Shown here in pieces: positions 55,704-64,000 of a stretch of 64,000 nt of DNA (the first letter of the stretch is position 1; each line of letters begins with the position of its first letter). The position numbers and the translations under genes were made by a program. The stretch is from Thermoactinomyces intermedius (GTDB lineage: Bacteria > Bacillota > Bacilli > Thermoactinomycetales > Thermoactinomycetaceae). Below the pieces are notes generated by a model. The model was not told the DNA's origin. It saw nothing but the letters and a program-made list of their open reading frames with translations, and ran no database searches. The stretch lies in assembly GCF_016055025.1 (NCBI RefSeq), contig NZ_JAECVW010000001.1; one strand, given 5' to 3'.

Positions 55704-57038
55704 TTTTTTGGATTCCCCGGGCGTTTCCTTCATCCAGTTCATAAACAGTTGCAATTTTTTCTCATAACCGTGAGTTGTCGGATGGTAAAAGGTTTTTCCG
55801 CGATGTTCTGCCGGTAAATAATCTTGCCGCACATAACCGCGGGGATAGTCGTGCGGATACAAATATCCTTTTCCTCTGCCTTGTTCTTTGGCGCCGTGAA
55901 AGTGTGCATCGCGCAAATGCGGGGGAACGGATCCGTCTTTTTCGTTTTCAACGGCTTGCATGGCTTCTTGAATTCCTCTCACCACGGCATTGCTTTTCGG
56001 GGCGGTGGCGATGTAAATCACCGCTTGCGCCATGGGGATTTGCGCTTCAGGCAGGCCCACCAAGTCCACCGCGTGCGCAGCGGCTGAAGCGATCAACAGT
56101 GCGCGCGGATCGGCCATTCCGACATCTTCGGCTGCATGGATCAAAATCCGGCGGGCGATGAAACGGGGATCCTCCCCGGCCTTTAACATTTTTGCCAGGT
56201 AATAAAGCGCGGCATCCGGATCCGAACCGCGCATGCTTTTAATAAAGGCGGAAATGGTATCATAATGGTTGTCGCCGCTTTTGTCGTAACGCACCACTTT
56301 TTTCTGGATTGATTCTTCGGCAATATCCAGCGTGATGTGGCGGACGCCGTCTTGGTCAGGGGGAGTGGTCATAACCGCGAGTTCCAACGCGTTTAAAGCG
56401 TTGCGGCTGTCCCCGCCGGCCACGCGGACGAAATGCTGAAGCGCCTCTTCATCCAACCGGATGTTTTCCTTGCCGTATCCCCGCTCCGGGTCCTGTAAAG
56501 CTTGCAGCAGAATTTGCCGGATTTCAGAATCCTTCAGTGGTTCCAACATAAACATGCGGGAACGGGAAAGCAGCGCGGCATTCACTTCAAATGACGGGTT
56601 TTCGGTCGTTGCGCCGATCAGGATGATGGTTCCGTTCTCCACGTGCGGGAGCAGGGCATCCTGCTGGGAGCGGTTGAAGCGGTGGATTTCGTCTATGAAG
56701 AGGACGGAACGGCGGCCGTGCATGGTTAACCGTTCTTTGGCTTCAGAGATGACTTGGCGTATATCTTTGACACCGGCGGTCACTGCATTCAGTTGTTCAA
56801 AGTAAGCTTGTGTGTGGTTGGCGATTACATGCGCCAGGGTTGTTTTCCCCGTGCCGGGCGGCCCGTAAAGAATTATGGAAGAAAGTCGATCGGCTTCGAT
56901 CATCCTCCGGAGCAGTTTTCCCGGTCCGATGATATGTTGTTGTCCGATCACTTCATCGATGTGACGGGGACGCATCCGGGCTGCAAGCGGTTCACTTTCC
57001 TTTTTGGTTTGTTGGTATCCGTATTCAAACAAGTCCAT
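55701..57038 (-). CDS. rarA: Replication-associated recombination ATPase RarA (MgsA)
   Basis: A 445-residue AAA+ protein acting at stalled forks. Walker A GPPGTGKTTLAHVIA near residue 59, Walker B VLFIDEIHRF near 115, sensor 1 ATTENPS near 146, and a C-terminal tetramerisation domain starting about SMRGSDPDAALYYLAKML. The N-terminus PLAARMRPRHIDEVIGQQHI is diagnostic. ATG 57038 is the only reasonable start. It is divergent from cymR, as in B. subtilis. Confidence 0.96.
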   Translation of the reverse strand: MDLFEYGYQQTKKESEPLAARMRPRHIDEVIGQQHIIGPGKLLRRMIEADRLSSIILYGPPGTGKTTLAHVIANHTQAYFEQLNAVTAGVKDIRQVISEAKERLTMHGRRSVLFIDEIHRFNRSQQDALLPHVENGTIILIGATTENPSFEVNAALLSRSRMFMLEPLKDSEIRQILLQALQDPERGYGKENIRLDEEALQHFVRVAGGDSRNALNALELAVMTTPPDQDGVRHITLDIAEESIQKKVVRYDKSGDNHYDTISAFIKSMRGSDPDAALYYLAKMLKAGEDPRFIARRILIHAAEDVGMADPRALLIASAAAHAVDLVGLPEAQIPMAQAVIYIATAPKSNAVVRGIQEAMQAVENEKDGSVPPHLRDAHFHGAKEQGRGKGYLYPHDYPRGYVRQDYLPAEHRGKTFYHPTTHGYEKKLQLFMNWMKETPGESKK

Positions 57039-57303
57039 AGGGTTCCGCCTTTCTCAGATCAATCATCTACGTTTTATTTTTATGATAAATTCAGGAAAAG
57101 TAAAGGGATACAGAACTTTTCCAAGCGGAATGTAACAAAAAGTACAGGAAAAAAGATTGCTAAAAGAGAATGAAGCTATGATACACTGACAATGAACTGT
57201 CGGTCCATATGCCTTGCGATCGGCACACGGGCATCGGAAATTTTTGAAACGGCATATGAAAACCATCAAATGTTTGATTAAGTAAGTTAAAGGAGTGGCA
57301 ATC

Positions 57304-57723
57304 TTGAAAATTTCAACCAAGGGTCGATATGGTTTAACCATTATGATGGATCTGGCCAAACGGTTTGGACAAGGGCCGGTTCCTTTAAAGAGCGTGGCCG
57401 AACGCCACGGGTTGTCGGAACATTATCTGGAACAGCTGATCGCCCCGCTGCGGAATGCCGGACTGGTGCGGAGTGTACGCGGAGCTTACGGCGGATATAA
57501 ACTGGCAAAAGATCCTGAAGAAATCACTGCCGGGGACATCATCCGGGTTTTGGAAGGCCCCATCAACCTGGTGGAATACACCGAAGAAGATGATCCCGCC
57601 AGACGGAACTTGTGGAAACGTGTCCGGGATGCCATTGTCAAAGAGTTGGACAGCACCACACTGGCCTCATTGATCAATGATTCCGATGACGGAAATCATG
57701 ACGGTTATATGTTTTATATCTGA
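57304..57723 (+). CDS. cymR: Rrf2-type cysteine metabolism repressor CymR
   Basis: A 139-residue regulator. TTG 57304 gives the CymR N-terminus KISTKGRYGLTIMMDLAK; the winged helix carries LSEHYLEQLIAPLRNAGLV and RGAYGGYKLA, and the C-terminus DSTTLASL and GYMFYI match B. subtilis. CymR represses cysteine biosynthesis genes together with CysK when cysteine is plentiful. The site AAAGGAG lies 8 bases upstream. An 8-base inverted repeat (CATATGCC with GGCATATG, 36 bases apart) sits in its leader at about 57207-57258. A cysteine desulfurase gene follows. Confidence 0.95.
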   Translation: MKISTKGRYGLTIMMDLAKRFGQGPVPLKSVAERHGLSEHYLEQLIAPLRNAGLVRSVRGAYGGYKLAKDPEEITAGDIIRVLEGPINLVEYTEEDDPARRNLWKRVRDAIVKELDSTTLASLINDSDDGNHDGYMFYI

Positions 57724-57803
57724 AGAAACTTTTAAAACGAAGCGAAAAGGCGTATCTTTTTATTATAGATTTTTTAAGAGTTCAGCAGGTAAGGTGAAAA
57801 TCA

Positions 57804-58946
57804 ATGCCCATTTATTTAGACCATGCAGCGACAACGCCGATACATCCGAAAGTGAAAGAAGCCATGTTGCCTTTTTTGGATCATGCGTTTGGAAACCCCT
57901 CCAGTATCCATCAATACGGCCGGGAAGTGAGAAGCGCGCTGGATCGGGCACGTGACCAAATCGCTCAAAGCCTGAATGCCGACAGCAGCAGGATTGTCTT
58001 TACCAGCGGCGGAACCGAAGCCGATAACCTGGCCTTGTTCGGGGTCATGGAGGCGGAACGCAAAAAAGGCAGAAATCATTTGATCACATCCCAGATTGAA
58101 CACCATGCAGTTTTGGATACATGCCATTATTTGGAACGGAACGGGTTTGAAGTCACTTATCTCCCGGTCAATTCCAAAGGGCTTGTGGACTTGGAGGCTT
58201 TGAAAGAGGCGGCCCGGCCGGAGACGGCACTTGTTTCCATCATGTATGGAAACAATGAAGTGGGCACCCTTCAGCCTGTCCGGGAAATCGGCGAATGGGC
58301 CCGGGAACGGGGGATTTTTTTTCATACCGATGCGGTACAGGCATTCGGGGTGGAAGAAATTGATGTAAAAACATTGCCCGTGGATTTGGTCACCATCTCC
58401 AGCCATAAGATCAATGGTCCCAAAGGGGCGGGGGCCCTTTATATCGCACCGGAGGTTCCGCTGATTCCCCGCTTTTTTGGAGGTGCCCAGGAGAGAAGGC
58501 GCCGTGCCGGAACGGAAAACGTTTTGGGAATCGTCGGATTTGGAAAAGCAGCGGAAATCGCCAGCCAAAAACGCGCAGAACACCGGGCGAAAATGGACGG
58601 GTTGCGGAAACTCTTTTTGAAAGAGCTGGAAAAACACGGGACGCGTCACGTGATCAACGGCGATCCCGACCAGAGCCTTCCCCATATTTGTAATGTCAGT
58701 TTTCCCGGTACGGATTCTGAAACGTTACTGATGAATTTTGATTTGGAAGGCATCGCATGTGCGAGCGGTTCGGCATGTACGTCCGGAACGCTGGAAGTGT
58801 CGCATGTCTTAAAAGCGATGAATTTACCGGATGACGTGACAAAATCGGCCATCCGTTTCAGTTTTGGCTGGGAAAATACCGAAGAAGAAGTGAGACAGGC
58901 GGCGCAAATCACGGCGTCGGTTGTAAAGCGGTTGACTTCGGTGTGA
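57804..58946 (+). CDS. iscS: Cysteine desulfurase (IscS/NifS type)
   Basis: A 380-residue pyridoxal-phosphate enzyme that transfers sulfur from cysteine. PLP-binding lysine in ISSHKINGPKGAGALY near residue 200, DHAATTPIHPKV at the N-terminus, and a mobile-cysteine loop CASGSACTSG near 320. This is the group II YrvO-type enzyme, usually providing sulfur for tRNA thiolation. ATG 57804 follows AGGTGA. It is near cymR but the expected tRNA-thiolase gene mnmA does not follow; an unknown zinc-binding protein gene does. Confidence 0.93.
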   Translation: MPIYLDHAATTPIHPKVKEAMLPFLDHAFGNPSSIHQYGREVRSALDRARDQIAQSLNADSSRIVFTSGGTEADNLALFGVMEAERKKGRNHLITSQIEHHAVLDTCHYLERNGFEVTYLPVNSKGLVDLEALKEAARPETALVSIMYGNNEVGTLQPVREIGEWARERGIFFHTDAVQAFGVEEIDVKTLPVDLVTISSHKINGPKGAGALYIAPEVPLIPRFFGGAQERRRRAGTENVLGIVGFGKAAEIASQKRAEHRAKMDGLRKLFLKELEKHGTRHVINGDPDQSLPHICNVSFPGTDSETLLMNFDLEGIACASGSACTSGTLEVSHVLKAMNLPDDVTKSAIRFSFGWENTEEEVRQAAQITASVVKRLTSV

Positions 58947-59016
58947 AAACCGGCAAAAGCAGGAATGAACAAGGGTGGAAATCGAAACAAATGGAAAAAG
59001 AAAGGGAGGGAGACCA

Positions 59017-59523
59017 TTGAATTTGCATGCCCTTGATCAAATGGAAGATTGGGAAAAGGAATTGGACAACATTGACTGGAAAACCATGCTTGCCGACATT
59101 GACCGTGCATTGATGGATAATTTGGCCGCCGAGTTGGGTTTTCCTTCCTATCAACGTTTGGAACAAGCTTCGGAGCGGGTGGTGGATGACTTTTACGTCG
59201 CCCACCTTTCCGACGGCCGGTGGGTATGGTGGAATCCGACCACGTATGCCAAAGAAGATCCGTTGTATTTTGAGAATAAACAACAAATTATGGAGTTTAT
59301 TGCCAAAATATTAAAGTTGGAAAAAAAACATTTAAAACGCTTGGAACAGGGACTGGATCAAGTGGTGCAAACCAAGCGCTGCCGTTGTTGCGAACACGAA
59401 TATAATCCGTTTGACCCGTCCCGCATCGATTGGGATGCGGAGCAGGAGCAAGCGGAATTTTGCTCCCCCGAATGTGCGATGGAATACGTGATGGATGAAA
59501 TGAAAGAAGATTTTACGGGATAA
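59017..59523 (+). CDS. Unknown protein with C-terminal zinc-binding cysteines (168 aa)
   Basis: TTG 59017 lies behind AAGGGAGGGAG, and a further start at 58975 in frame overlaps the previous gene without a site. The protein is acidic and helical, with aromatic patches (GRWVWWNPTTYAKEDP near residue 65) and a final CRCCEHEYNPF and FCSPECAMEY, a four-cysteine plus one knuckle that should bind zinc. It occupies the place of mnmA after the desulfurase. An adapter or sulfur-acceptor role is a guess; no known family was recognised. Confidence 0.6.
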   Translation: MNLHALDQMEDWEKELDNIDWKTMLADIDRALMDNLAAELGFPSYQRLEQASERVVDDFYVAHLSDGRWVWWNPTTYAKEDPLYFENKQQIMEFIAKILKLEKKHLKRLEQGLDQVVQTKRCRCCEHEYNPFDPSRIDWDAEQEQAEFCSPECAMEYVMDEMKEDFTG

Positions 59524-59533
59524 TTCGTAAAAG

Positions 59534-59567
59534 CGACCTCAGATATTTGTTTGAGGTCCTTTTCTTT
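59534..59567 (+). terminator. Terminator
   Basis: GACCTCA and TTGAGGTC form an 8-base-class stem with a 9-base loop, followed by TTTTC. Confidence 0.65.
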
Positions 59568-59591
59568 AAGGCATGAATCAGGGTGAGTGTC

Positions 59592-61847
59592 ATGAATACA
59601 CAGTTGGAGCTGTTTCAAGAAAGCTATGTCAAAGGCGTGTTCAAACAGGAAATTTTTTATAACGAGGAAACCGGATATGGCGTGTTTATCTTGAAGGTGA
59701 CGGATGCCTCCGAAGAAGTGGAGGAAGAGGAGATCACCGTGGTCGGCAACATGTTGCGCCCGTATCAGGAAGAAGTCTACTGTTGCTACGGAGAGTGGAG
59801 AAACCATCCCAAGTTTGGCCGGCAATGGCATGCCCATCGCGTGCAAAAAGAGATTCCGCGCTCCAGAGACGCCATCATCCGTTATCTTTCCAGCGGGCTG
59901 TTCACCGGCGTGGGGCAAAAGACGGCAGAAAAAATCGTTGATTTTTTGGGGACGGAGGCACTTGACAAAATTGCAAACGATCCCCGTTGCTTGGAGGAAA
60001 TCAAAGGGATTTCGGCCGCAAAAGCCCGGAAAATTGCGGAGCAGCTTCATGAACATCAGGGACTGGAGCAGGCGTTGGTTTATTTGTACCAATTCGGAAT
60101 CGGCCCGGCCCTGGCCCTGCGGATCGTACAAACTTATAAACATGAGACCATTTCCATTCTGAAAGAAAATCCCTACCGGATGATTGAAGAAATTGACGGA
60201 ATCGGATTCCGGCGGGCCGATGAAATTGCCAAAGCACAAGGGCTCAGCGAAGATGCGCCGGAGCGTTTTCAAGCCGCGTTGCTGTATGTGATCAAGGAAG
60301 CTTCCTTGTCCCGGGGACATGTTTACGTCACTTGGGAACAGTTGAACGAAGCAGTCAATGATTTGTTGGGGGAAGAGGCGGTCCGCTGGTTTCCGGAAGA
60401 GAAGCGGACGCTTTATGTTGAGCACCTGTTGGATGATGACCGGTTGATTGTTGAAGACGGTCGCTATTATTTGCCTTCGTTGTATTATGCGGAATACGGG
60501 CTGGCCATGCGCGTCAAGCAATTGCTGGAGGAGCCGTTTGAGCCGGAATACTCGGTGGCGGACATTTACGGAAAAATCGGGGAGATTGAAGAAGAGTTGT
60601 CAGTCAGTTATGCGGAGAAGCAGAGAGATGCCTTGATCATGGCGATGTCGTCTTCCTTGATGATCTTGACCGGCGGGCCGGGAACGGGGAAGACCACCGT
60701 GATTCAGGGGATTTGTCAGCTGTTCTCCCGCCTGAACGAAATTTCCATTAATCCCGATGATTACAAAGGAACGGAAAAGCCGTTTCCCATCCGGCTGGTT
60801 GCGCCCACCGGACGGGCCGCCAAGCGGATGTCTGAAACCACGGGGCTTCCGGCCATGACCATTCACCGGTTGTTGGGATGGAAAGGAGAATTTTTTGAGC
60901 ATCATGCTGATCATCCGATTGAAGGAAGTTTGCTGATTGTGGATGAGGTTTCGATGCTTGACATCTGGCTGGCCAATTCGCTTTTTCGGGCCATTCCGAA
61001 GGGAATGCAGGTGATTTTGGTCGGGGATCAGGACCAGCTTCCTTCCGTGGGACCCGGACAGGTTTTGCACCATCTCTTGCAGGTGAAAGAGATTCCCCGT
61101 GCCGAGTTGACGGAAATTTTCCGGCAACAGGAAGGTTCTTCGATCATTGAGCTGGCGCATGCCGTGAAAAACGGTGAAGTTCCGGATGATTTGTTGTTGC
61201 CCCGGCCCGACCGCCGTTTTTTTTCGTGCAAAAAAGAACAAGCGTTGTCTGTCATTGTGCAAACGGTCGTCAATGCCGTCAAAAAAGGGTACACGTTGTT
61301 TGACATTCAGGTGCTGGCCCCGATTTACAAAGGCCCCGTCGGGGTGAACCGCATCAACGAAGAGATTCAAGCCGTTTTAAATCCCCCGGGCGAGCAAAAA
61401 AAGGAAATTGCTTGGGGAGACACGGTTTTCCGGTTGGGCGACAAAGTGTTGCAACTGGTCAATCACACGGAACATCCGGTTTATAACGGAGACATGGGCA
61501 TTATCACTGCCATTGACGAAAAGGCCTCCGGGGATCAGCCGGTGTTGTGGGTGCGGTACGACCGGCTGGAAGTCCCTTATAAAAAGACGCAATTGGGTCA
61601 AATTTCCCTGGCCTATGCCTGTTCCGTCCATAAGGCGCAAGGATCCGAATTTCCCATTGTGGTGTTTCCGGTATTATTTGCTTTTCGCCGGATGCTGGAG
61701 CGGAATTTAATTTACACGGGGATTACCCGGAGCAAATCGTATCTGATCATGTGCGGGGAAAGGGAAGCCTTGGTCGAGGGGTTGAAAAACCAACGGGGCG
61801 AGGAGCGAAACAGCCGGCTTCAGGACTTGATCGAGGAAGACTGGTAA
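59592..61847 (+). CDS. recD2: ATP-dependent DNA helicase RecD2
   Basis: A 751-residue SF1 helicase of the stand-alone RecD type without RecBC. An N-terminal OB-like and HhH region (GIGPALALRIV, IDGIGFRRADEIAK) precedes the motor: Walker A LTGGPGTGKTTVIQG near 365, LVAPTGRAAKR near 410, DEVSMLD near 457, and motif VI-type YACSVHKAQGSEFPIVVFP near 680, followed by YTGITRSKSYLIMCG. ATG 59592 is behind GGGTGAG; GTG 59583 is in frame. It acts in DNA repair and recombination. Confidence 0.95.
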   Translation: MNTQLELFQESYVKGVFKQEIFYNEETGYGVFILKVTDASEEVEEEEITVVGNMLRPYQEEVYCCYGEWRNHPKFGRQWHAHRVQKEIPRSRDAIIRYLSSGLFTGVGQKTAEKIVDFLGTEALDKIANDPRCLEEIKGISAAKARKIAEQLHEHQGLEQALVYLYQFGIGPALALRIVQTYKHETISILKENPYRMIEEIDGIGFRRADEIAKAQGLSEDAPERFQAALLYVIKEASLSRGHVYVTWEQLNEAVNDLLGEEAVRWFPEEKRTLYVEHLLDDDRLIVEDGRYYLPSLYYAEYGLAMRVKQLLEEPFEPEYSVADIYGKIGEIEEELSVSYAEKQRDALIMAMSSSLMILTGGPGTGKTTVIQGICQLFSRLNEISINPDDYKGTEKPFPIRLVAPTGRAAKRMSETTGLPAMTIHRLLGWKGEFFEHHADHPIEGSLLIVDEVSMLDIWLANSLFRAIPKGMQVILVGDQDQLPSVGPGQVLHHLLQVKEIPRAELTEIFRQQEGSSIIELAHAVKNGEVPDDLLLPRPDRRFFSCKKEQALSVIVQTVVNAVKKGYTLFDIQVLAPIYKGPVGVNRINEEIQAVLNPPGEQKKEIAWGDTVFRLGDKVLQLVNHTEHPVYNGDMGIITAIDEKASGDQPVLWVRYDRLEVPYKKTQLGQISLAYACSVHKAQGSEFPIVVFPVLFAFRRMLERNLIYTGITRSKSYLIMCGEREALVEGLKNQRGEERNSRLQDLIEEDW

Positions 61848-61911
61848 CAAGTCCCCCGCATTTCCACCGGTGATCCGCCAATACTAAGGGTAGCGGGGGA
61901 GGCTGATATCC

Positions 61912-62415
61912 TTGCGCAAATCCCAGGAAGTGATTGGGCTTTCCATCATCCATCTTGAAACAGGCAAGAAGTTGGGAACCGTCTGTGATCTTCTGTTTGA
62001 TGATCAGCAGCAGTTCAGGGGTATTTTGACGGAAGACGGCGGCTTGTTCAAAAGGCGCAAGTTTATTCCGACGGACCATATCGTCTCCATCGGAAAAGAT
62101 GCCGTCGTCGTGGACAACGAGCATCCATTTTCCGCCAACTTGAAAAACAAGAATTGGATGAGCATTTGTTCGGGGGACAAGAAATTAAAAGGACGCACCA
62201 TTTTAACCAGCAGCGGATATGAAATGGGTTCGGTGGAAAATGTCTATTTTCTGGAAGAAATGGGAACGCTGATAGGGTACGAACTCTCTGACGGCATCTT
62301 GAATGACATTCGGGACGGCAGAAAGTGGTTGAAAACAAATAAACCGCTGATTTGGGGAGAAGACGTGCTGATTGCTCCCGCCGACCAAATCGAAGTCAAA
62401 GATGCCAAGTCTTAG
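61912..62415 (+). CDS. PRC-barrel domain protein (YrrD-like)
   Basis: A 167-residue protein with two PRC-barrel-like halves: QEVIGLSIIHLETGKKLGTV at the N-terminus and LKGRTILTSSGYEMGSVENV near residue 90. Such beta-barrels occur in RimM and in photosynthetic reaction centre H subunits, and they bind RNA or protein. In B. subtilis YrrD follows recD2, which agrees. TTG 61912 follows GGGGAGG. It is soluble, with no membrane helix. Role unknown. Confidence 0.85.
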   Translation: MRKSQEVIGLSIIHLETGKKLGTVCDLLFDDQQQFRGILTEDGGLFKRRKFIPTDHIVSIGKDAVVVDNEHPFSANLKNKNWMSICSGDKKLKGRTILTSSGYEMGSVENVYFLEEMGTLIGYELSDGILNDIRDGRKWLKTNKPLIWGEDVLIAPADQIEVKDAKS

Positions 62416-62431
62416 AAGGAAGGAAATCAGT

Positions 62432-62632
62432 ATGCTTCGTTGTCCGAATTGTAATTCTCACGACTTGGGAAAAGTGGGAACCAATCAGCTGTATTGCTGG
62501 CACTGCTTTGTGGAAATCACCACGGAAGAAGATCAAATCACTTCGGTGTATCAAGTGGAAGAAGACGGAACCCTGACTTCCCTCAATGACCTGTTTTTGG
62601 AGGAAAGCTCTCACCTTTCGTATTTGGACTGA
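62432..62632 (+). CDS. Small zinc-ribbon protein (66 aa)
   Basis: It starts MLRCPNCNSHDLGKVGTNQL, followed by YCWHCFVEI, a CxxC-x16-CxxC treble-clef pattern that should bind one zinc. The rest is acidic. ATG 62432 follows AGAAGGAAATC. It is encoded 16 bases after the PRC protein, so it is co-transcribed. The same gene follows yrrD in some Bacillales. Function unknown. Confidence 0.7.
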   Translation: MLRCPNCNSHDLGKVGTNQLYCWHCFVEITTEEDQITSVYQVEEDGTLTSLNDLFLEESSHLSYLD

Positions 62633-62659
62633 CCTCACCCACAAGGAGGGAGCTTCATC

Positions 62660-62860
62660 ATGCGCCGGACACTCTACACCCTTATCGCAGGCGGATTGAT
62701 TTTATTCAGCTTCAGACGGATGATGCAAATGCGGCAAAGAAGCAGGATACAGTACTATTTGCAGTCCATGATGCGTGCCATGCAAAAAAACAGATGGCTG
62801 CGCAAAATCATGATGGAAGGGCTGATGAAAGGGCTTCGTCGCTTCCAAATCGCAAGATAA
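62660..62860 (+). CDS. Small basic protein with N-terminal hydrophobic segment (66 aa)
   Basis: A 66-residue, strongly basic peptide. Residues 3-18 are hydrophobic (TLYTLIAGGLILFSF), a possible membrane anchor, and the remainder is Arg/Met-rich and helical. ATG 62660 follows AAGGAGGGAG. It comes 27 bases after the zinc-ribbon gene on the same strand and is ended by a terminator. It may be an anchored regulator of the operon; function unknown. Confidence 0.6.
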   Translation: MRRTLYTLIAGGLILFSFRRMMQMRQRSRIQYYLQSMMRAMQKNRWLRKIMMEGLMKGLRRFQIAR

Positions 62861-62872
62861 CCAAACCCCGCG

Positions 62873-62908
62873 AAAATCCCCGGGCTTCTTCAAACCTGGG
62901 GATTTTTT
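62873..62908 (+). terminator. Terminator
   Basis: AAAATCCCCGGG pairs with CCTGGGGATTTT across a 10-base loop, followed by TTTTTTG. Confidence 0.82.
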
Positions 62909-62974
62909 GCTTCTCATAAAATGAGACAGGATTTCGTATCTTATAAGTAAGATGTGTTTCGGGAGGTGCCGTCC

Positions 62975-64000
62975 GTGGAGCAATGGAAAATGCCGCAATA
63001 TTTGTATCGTGCTCTTTTTGTCCTTGTTCTGCTCGGCATCTTGTATTTTCTCATGCAACTCGGACCGTGGATATCGGGGGTTTTTCAATTTTTAAAGGCG
63101 GTTTTCGGCCCTTTTTTCATTGCCATGATCATTTCCTATTTATTGAATCCGGTGGTCAATCTGTTGAGCCAGAAGTTTCTGCCGCGCAGTCTGGCGGTGT
63201 TATTCATATACAGTTTGTTTATCCTGTGCCTCGTTATTTTGGCGATGAACACCATTCCGCTTTTGCAGCAACAATTCAAAGAGTTGGCTGAACATCTTCC
63301 GGAATGGAACGGGCGGATCCAGCTCATGATCAAAGAATACAACGATCACAGCAAAGAGTTGTTGCCGTTTGGGGTCAAAGAAGGCATCGAGCAGGCTTTG
63401 TCAAAATTGGAGCACAAGATGACCGGTTATGTGGGCAACATGATGAGCGGGATCGGCAGTACCATCAACCAGCTGTTTCTCGTTTTGATCATTCCGTTTT
63501 TGGCTTTTTACATGCTAAAGGACATTCAATCCATTGAGCGGACATTGCTCACTTTGTTGCCCAAAAAACAGCGCAAGCCGATTCTCCGTTTGTTGCGGGA
63601 TGTGGACGAAGCGCTGGGCAATTACATCCGCGGGCAGTTTCTGGTTTGCGTGGTTGTCGGGGTGCTGGCATATATCGGTTATCTCATTGTGGGGTTGCCT
63701 TATGCGCTTTTGATGGCGGCTTTGGTTGCCGTCTTTAATGTCATTCCGTATCTGGGGCCCATCTTTGGCCTCATTCCGTCATTGTTTGTGGCATTGACCG
63801 TTTCTCCCAAAACGGCCGTCGGCGTTGTGATCGTCAATCTCCTTGTCCAGATGCTGGAAGGGAATGTGATTTCTCCCCAGATTGTCGGGCGAAGCCTGCA
63901 CATGCATCCACTCTTTATCATCCTGGCCTTGTTGGTCGGAGGGGAAATCGGGGGGATTTTGGGATTGCTTTTGGCTGTTCCCGTTTTTGCGATGGCAAAA
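62975..64000 (+). CDS. AI-2E family transporter (YrrI/PerM-like), cut by window end
   Basis: GTG 62975 follows GGGAGGTG and the frame is open to the last base, giving 342 residues of a probably 350-380 residue protein. Helices lie near residues 10-28, 35-60 and 75-95, then a soluble segment with an amphipathic LLPFGVKEGIEQALSKLEHK. Further helices near 160-185 and 225-340 include GLPYALLMAALVAVFNVIPY followed by LGP and LEGNVISPQIVGRSLHMHP, family hallmarks. The AI-2E group comprises putative exporters or sodium/proton antiporters. In B. subtilis yrrI also lies downstream of recD2. Confidence 0.9.
   Translation, partial: MEQWKMPQYLYRALFVLVLLGILYFLMQLGPWISGVFQFLKAVFGPFFIAMIISYLLNPVVNLLSQKFLPRSLAVLFIYSLFILCLVILAMNTIPLLQQQFKELAEHLPEWNGRIQLMIKEYNDHSKELLPFGVKEGIEQALSKLEHKMTGYVGNMMSGIGSTINQLFLVLIIPFLAFYMLKDIQSIERTLLTLLPKKQRKPILRLLRDVDEALGNYIRGQFLVCVVVGVLAYIGYLIVGLPYALLMAALVAVFNVIPYLGPIFGLIPSLFVALTVSPKTAVGVVIVNLLVQMLEGNVISPQIVGRSLHMHPLFIILALLVGGEIGGILGLLLAVPVFAMAK

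Noticed and set aside
59358..60521. Minus-strand open frame opposite recD2
   Set aside because: No motif or ribosome site; it crosses from one real gene into another.
1..64000. tRNA, rRNA, insertion sequences, prophage genes, integrases
   Set aside because: No tRNA cloverleaf with a TTCRA arm, no rRNA segments, no transposase, integrase or terminal repeats were seen on reading both strands.

Overview
This window looks like a chromosomal segment of an endospore-forming, moderately GC-rich Firmicute of the Bacillales. The evidence is a complete cotJABC operon, an alpha/beta-type and a gamma-type SASP, a CotF-like coat protein, frequent TTG/GTG starts with strong AGGAGG-type ribosome sites, T-box and S-box leaders, and B. 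subtilis-like gene order (relA-dtd, hisS-aspS-6S RNA, rarA-cymR-cysteine desulfurase, recD2-PRC protein-AI-2E family). A Thermoactinomycetaceae-like organism would fit, but the sequence alone does not prove the family.

Layout. 1-5.4 kb: end of an MFS gene, a zinc-ribbon protein, a YkvA-like protein, a minD-minE pair without minC, a Myb-like regulator and small unknown genes. 5.4-7.0 kb: SAM riboswitch and a NhaC-type (MetT-like) transporter. 7.1-8.2 kb: eroded CRISPR remnant, with an intact orphan cas6 facing a decayed cmr6-like piece and no array. 8.3-19.6 kb: phenylacetate catabolism in two same-strand transcription blocks (EthD-paaI-paaF-like-paaK-paaH-paaH-like-paaJ and paaA-B-C-D-aldehyde dehydrogenase) separated by paaX. 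The two blocks share operator-like half-sites. 19.7-22.7 kb: nitronate monooxygenase, a frameshifted LCM-type methyltransferase behind a leader terminator, and a GNAT. 22.8-25.2 kb: a compact accessory operon, Yip1-like membrane protein, secreted pre-toxin protein with a nuclease-like C-terminus, and pentapeptide-repeat protein. This is the best candidate here for an undescribed toxin/immunity system. 25.4-33.6 kb: cotJ operon, SASP genes, acyl-CoA ligase, leaderless subtilase and a class B PBP. 33.6-43.7 kb: psd with a rhomboid-like pseudoprotease, transporters, dehydrogenases, amidase, greA, truncated hemoglobin and small genes. 43.8-64 kb: conserved core (relA, dtd, tkt, T-box-hisS-aspS, 6S RNA, CotF, rarA, cymR, cysteine desulfurase, recD2, and an AI-2E family gene cut by the window end).

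How the parts work together. PaaK makes phenylacetyl-CoA, PaaABCD is the ring epoxidase, and the hydratase, dehydrogenase and thiolase enzymes carry out beta-oxidation, with PaaX as the likely repressor. No paaE reductase, paaG isomerase or paaZ-type hydratase domain is visible in the window. CymR beside a cysteine desulfurase links sulfur regulation to sulfur mobilisation, while the SAM riboswitch controls a likely methionine carrier. The hisS-aspS leader carries a GAC specifier, so it probably senses uncharged tRNA-Asp and not tRNA-His. Several genes under 60 codons, and the AI-2E gene that runs off the end, were found by reading the sequence directly.
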